From an uncultured bacterium (GTDB lineage Bacteria > Bacteroidota > Bacteroidia > Bacteroidales > Bacteroidaceae): DNA of 9,066 nt. The number at the start of each line of letters is the position of its first letter. Positions within the stretch are counted from its first letter, which is position 1. The notes below the pieces were generated by a model. The model did not search any database. It had not been told where the DNA came from and worked only from the letters and a program-made list of their open reading frames with translations. The translations under genes and the position numbers were made by a program. This document shows, one piece after another, positions 6,513-9,066 of the stretch. The stretch is from the NCBI GenBank assembly GCA_945788485.1, contig CALZMB010000077.1, positions 1 through 9,066 of the forward strand, given 5' to 3'.

Positions 6513-8009
6513 ATGGAAAAAAGCTCTTTTCTGAAAATCAATCCTGCCGATTCGGTAGTGGTTTGTCTCGAACCCATCGCAGCAGGGAAAACCATCAACG
6601 TTGATGGCAAAGACATCACATTGCTGCGCGACACGCCGGCAGGACACAAAGTCCTCATCGCTGACGTTGCAGAGGGTGCCGACATCATCAAATATGGCTA
6701 TCCGATAGGACACGCCATGACAGACCTCAAAGCAGGCGAATGGGTGAACGAAGACAACCTCAAGACAAATCTCTCAGGCAAACTGGAATACAGCTACGCA
6801 CCCGTTGACGAGAAACTTACAATACCCGCCGAAAACCGTACATTCAAAGGCTACGAACGCAAGAACGGCGACGTGGGCGTAAGAAACGAGATATGGATTG
6901 TGCCTACCGTAGGATGCGTCAACGGCATTGCAGAACGCCTTGCCGAGCGACTGAAGGAAGAGACAAAGCTCGAAGGCATCGACGCCATACATGCCTGGCA
7001 TCACAACTATGGCTGCTCACAGCTCTCTGACGACCACGAGAACACACGCAAAGTGCTGCGCGACCTCGTGCTGCACCCTAATGCAGGCGCTGTGCTCGTG
7101 CTCTCGCTCGGATGCGAGAACAACCAGCCGAGAGATTTCATGAACATGCTGGGCGACTATGACAAAGACCGCATAAAACTTCTTGTGACACAAGAGGTGG
7201 ACGGAGACGAGGTGGAAGCCGGCATGGCTGTGCTGCGCGAGCTCTACGCACTGGCAAAAGAAGACCGCAGAACAGATGTGCCGGTAAGCAAACTGCGCGT
7301 AGGCCTGAAATGCGGAGGCTCAGACGGATTCTCCGGCATCACAGCAAACCCGCTCGTAGGAGAGTTCTCTGACTGGCTCGTGGCTCAGGGCGGCACATCA
7401 ATCCTTACCGAGGTGCCAGAGATGTTCGGAGCAGAGACAATTCTCATGAACCGCTGCGAGACACCGCAACTGTTTGAACAGACAGTGAAGATGGTGAACG
7501 ACTTCAAAGAATATTTCCTCTCACACGGCGAACCCGTAGGCGAGAATCCGTCTCCCGGCAACAAGAAGGGCGGTATATCTACACTTGAAGACAAAGCCCT
7601 GGGATGTACCCAGAAATGCGGACGCGCACCGGTGAGCGGCGTGCTCGCATACGGCGACCGCCTTCAGGTGCCAGGCCTCAACCTCCTCTCCGCGCCAGGC
7701 AACGACCTCGTCGCTTCAACAGCATTGGCCGCAGCAGGATGCCACATCGTATTGTTCACTACAGGCAGAGGAACGCCGTTCGGAACTTTCGTACCGACAA
7801 TGAAGGTTGCAACAAACCCGACTCTCGCCGAGCGTAAAGCAAACTGGATTGATTTCAACGCCGGACAACTGCTCTTAGGCAAAGACATGCTGAGCGTACG
7901 CAACGAGTTCATCGACAAGGTGCTTTCAGTAGCAAGCGGCTCGCCGGCACGCAACGAGCTGAACGGCTACCGCGAGATTTCAATCTTCAAGAACGGGGTG
8001 ACACTCTAA
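6513..8009 (+). CDS. uxaA: Altronate dehydratase (UxaA family)
   Basis: A cytoplasmic metal-dependent dehydratase of 498 residues, close to the 495 of E. coli UxaA, that converts D-altronate to 2-keto-3-deoxygluconate, the substrate of KdgK. An N-terminal SAF-type domain (about 1-95, with His45 in AGHK and the YGYPIGHA segment at 61-68) is followed by the catalytic altronate/galactarate dehydratase domain. Conserved family sequences include VPTVGCVNG (130-138), HHNYGC (163-168), LGCENNQ (199-205), KCGGSDGFSGITANP (266-280) and GCTQKCGRAPVSG (364-376). The galactarate dehydratase GarD shares the fold; the length and the KDG kinase/aldolase neighbours favour UxaA. The start ATG at 6513 fits the family N-terminus. 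It is followed by a long hairpin and then the antiporter gene on the same strand. Confidence 0.93.
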   Translation: MEKSSFLKINPADSVVVCLEPIAAGKTINVDGKDITLLRDTPAGHKVLIADVAEGADIIKYGYPIGHAMTDLKAGEWVNEDNLKTNLSGKLEYSYAPVDEKLTIPAENRTFKGYERKNGDVGVRNEIWIVPTVGCVNGIAERLAERLKEETKLEGIDAIHAWHHNYGCSQLSDDHENTRKVLRDLVLHPNAGAVLVLSLGCENNQPRDFMNMLGDYDKDRIKLLVTQEVDGDEVEAGMAVLRELYALAKEDRRTDVPVSKLRVGLKCGGSDGFSGITANPLVGEFSDWLVAQGGTSILTEVPEMFGAETILMNRCETPQLFEQTVKMVNDFKEYFLSHGEPVGENPSPGNKKGGISTLEDKALGCTQKCGRAPVSGVLAYGDRLQVPGLNLLSAPGNDLVASTALAAAGCHIVLFTTGRGTPFGTFVPTMKVATNPTLAERKANWIDFNAGQLLLGKDMLSVRNEFIDKVLSVASGSPARNELNGYREISIFKNGVTL

Positions 8010-8048
8010 ATCTGCATTCTTCAGACTAAGATACACCATAAAGACGGA

Positions 8049-8099
8049 TATGCAAGTGCTCCACCGTTGCCTGCAAGACAACGGAGAAGCACTTGCATA
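8049..8099 (+). repeat. Large near-perfect hairpin between uxaA and the antiporter gene
   Basis: The arms TATGCAAGTGCT (8049-8060) and AGCACTTGCATA (8088-8099) are perfectly complementary over 12 bp. Inside, CCGTTG (8064-8069) pairs with CAACGG (8079-8084), separated from the outer stem by a symmetric 3x3 internal loop and closed by a nine-base loop. No T-run follows on either strand, so it is not a standard intrinsic terminator. It may stabilise the uxaA mRNA 3' end, mark a processing site, or reduce read-through into the antiporter gene. A 16-codon ATG frame (8050-8100) coincides with the hairpin and is probably incidental. Confidence 0.7.
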
Positions 8100-8135
8100 A
8101 TCGCAGACGGCACAACACACCACATCACACTGATC

Positions 8136-9066
8136 ATGGCACTTCTCCCTCTCCTGACATTCATACTCCTGTATCTCGGCATCTCAATCATCCTGGGTGA
8201 TTTCTATAAGGTGCCCATCACCGTAGCCTTCCTTTTCTCAAGCATAGTGGCAATATTCACGATGCGCGGGAAAACGGTAAAGCAAAGGATTTCGGTGTTC
8301 TCAAAAGGGGCAAGTTCGGAGAATATGCTGCTCATGATATGGATCTTCATTCTTGCCGGAGCCTTCGCCTCTTCCGCCAAAAGCATGGGCTGCATAGACA
8401 GCACAGTGCAGCTGGCACTCTATCTCCTGCCTCCGCAGATGCTGCTTGCAGGTATCTTCATCGCATCCTGTTTCATCTCGCTGTCTGTAGGCACAAGCGT
8501 AGGCACTGTCGTCGCCCTTGTGCCCATCGCCACCGGACTGGCAGCATCTACAGGCATCGGAGTCCCGATGATGACAGCTGCTGTAGTAGGAGGCGCGTTG
8601 TTCGGAGACAACCTCTCTTTCATCTCCGACACGACAGTGGTGGCGACACAGACGCAGGAATGTCGCATGAGCGACAAATTCAGGGCAAATATACTCATCG
8701 TGCTGCCCGCGGCAGTCGTGATATGTATTATATATATAATAATAGGTGTAGATAGCGCGACCACACCTGATGTCGGAGACGTGTCGTTTGTGAAAGTGCT
8801 GCCTTATCTCGTAGTGCTCATCATGGCGGCCTGCGGCATCAATGTGGTGATTGTATTGCTTGCCGGCATACTGATAACAGGATGTATCGGAATCGGAATG
8901 GGCGACTATGACTTGTTCGGATGGATGAAATCCTTAAGCGACGGAATGTTAGGGATGTCAGAACTCATAATAGTCACCATGCTTGCCGGCGGAATGCTGG
9001 AGGTGGTGAAAACAAACGGAGGCATAGACATCATCATCAACCGCATCACACGCCATGTCAACAGCC
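8136..9066 (+). CDS. NhaC-family Na+/H+ antiporter-like membrane protein, 3' end cut by window edge
   Basis: The frame opens at ATG 8136 and reaches the right edge without a stop (310 complete codons; the family is usually roughly 430-480 residues). It is strongly hydrophobic with about eight visible membrane segments (for example residues 4-20, 27-43, 64-82, 101-118, 122-138, 185-203, 222-255, 274-290). Diagnostic NhaC-type sequences are FILAGAFASSAKSMG (71-85) and GALFGDNLSFISDTTVVATQ (153-172). NhaC proteins exchange Na+ for H+ in the cytoplasmic membrane; some relatives are coupled to organic acids. It lies 126 bases after uxaA on the same strand, behind a large hairpin, so co-transcription is possible. 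A role in uronate uptake or ion balance is only inferred from location. Confidence 0.88.
   Translation, partial: MALLPLLTFILLYLGISIILGDFYKVPITVAFLFSSIVAIFTMRGKTVKQRISVFSKGASSENMLLMIWIFILAGAFASSAKSMGCIDSTVQLALYLLPPQMLLAGIFIASCFISLSVGTSVGTVVALVPIATGLAASTGIGVPMMTAAVVGGALFGDNLSFISDTTVVATQTQECRMSDKFRANILIVLPAAVVICIIYIIIGVDSATTPDVGDVSFVKVLPYLVVLIMAACGINVVIVLLAGILITGCIGIGMGDYDLFGWMKSLSDGMLGMSELIIVTMLAGGMLEVVKTNGGIDIIINRITRHVNS

Noticed and set aside
8049..8099. Hairpin as a standard Rho-independent terminator
   Set aside because: The stem is strong but no T-run follows on the plus strand, nor on the minus strand beyond the other arm.
8339..8764. Overlapping plus- and minus-strand frames (138 and 114 codons)
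   Set aside because: Both are out of frame with the NhaC-like gene, which shows hydrophobic segments and the GDNLSFISDTT signature across the same bases.

Overview
The window looks like a chromosomal segment of a Bacteroidota member, most probably Prevotella or a close relative. The support is: Bacteroidota-type promoter elements (TAnnTTTG), the style of the LacI regulator, a very large TPR/histidine-kinase protein of a kind I associate with Prevotella/Bacteroides, and coding DNA near 50% G+C between A/T-rich intergenic stretches. The genus call is inference. No rRNA, tRNA, CRISPR array, insertion sequence or phage gene was seen.

Left part (1-3285, minus strand): one uninterrupted reading frame that runs off the left edge (at least 1095 codons, C-terminus missing). 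It encodes an unusual membrane sensor kinase: lipoprotein-like signal peptide, periplasmic helical repeat region, membrane segment, cytoplasmic ATPase module, a second membrane segment, a second periplasmic region, a third membrane segment, then a second dimerisation/phosphoacceptor-like helix. It has no ATG near its N-terminus. A strong intrinsic terminator of the upstream operon lies inside its signal-peptide codons.

Centre (3266-6289): a minus-strand pair, kdgK then kdgA, encoding KDG kinase and KDPG aldolase, and, divergent from it on the plus strand, a LacI-family regulator. The 221-bp intergenic region carries a plausible promoter in each direction, a 40-bp A/T-rich block between them, and a shared 7-bp word (CATGCAC) at or near each predicted transcription start.

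Right part (6513-9066, plus strand): uxaA (altronate dehydratase), a 126-bp spacer with a large near-perfect hairpin, and the first 310 codons of an NhaC-like Na+/H+ antiporter that runs off the right edge.

Together, UxaA makes 2-keto-3-deoxygluconate (KDG) from altronate, KdgK phosphorylates KDG, and KdgA splits KDPG into pyruvate and glyceraldehyde-3-phosphate. This is the lower half of galacturonate catabolism; KdgK and KdgA also serve glucuronate. The LacI regulator is the likely local controller. UxaC, UxaB and a dedicated uronate transporter are not in the window. The kinase and the antiporter are the less expected neighbours.
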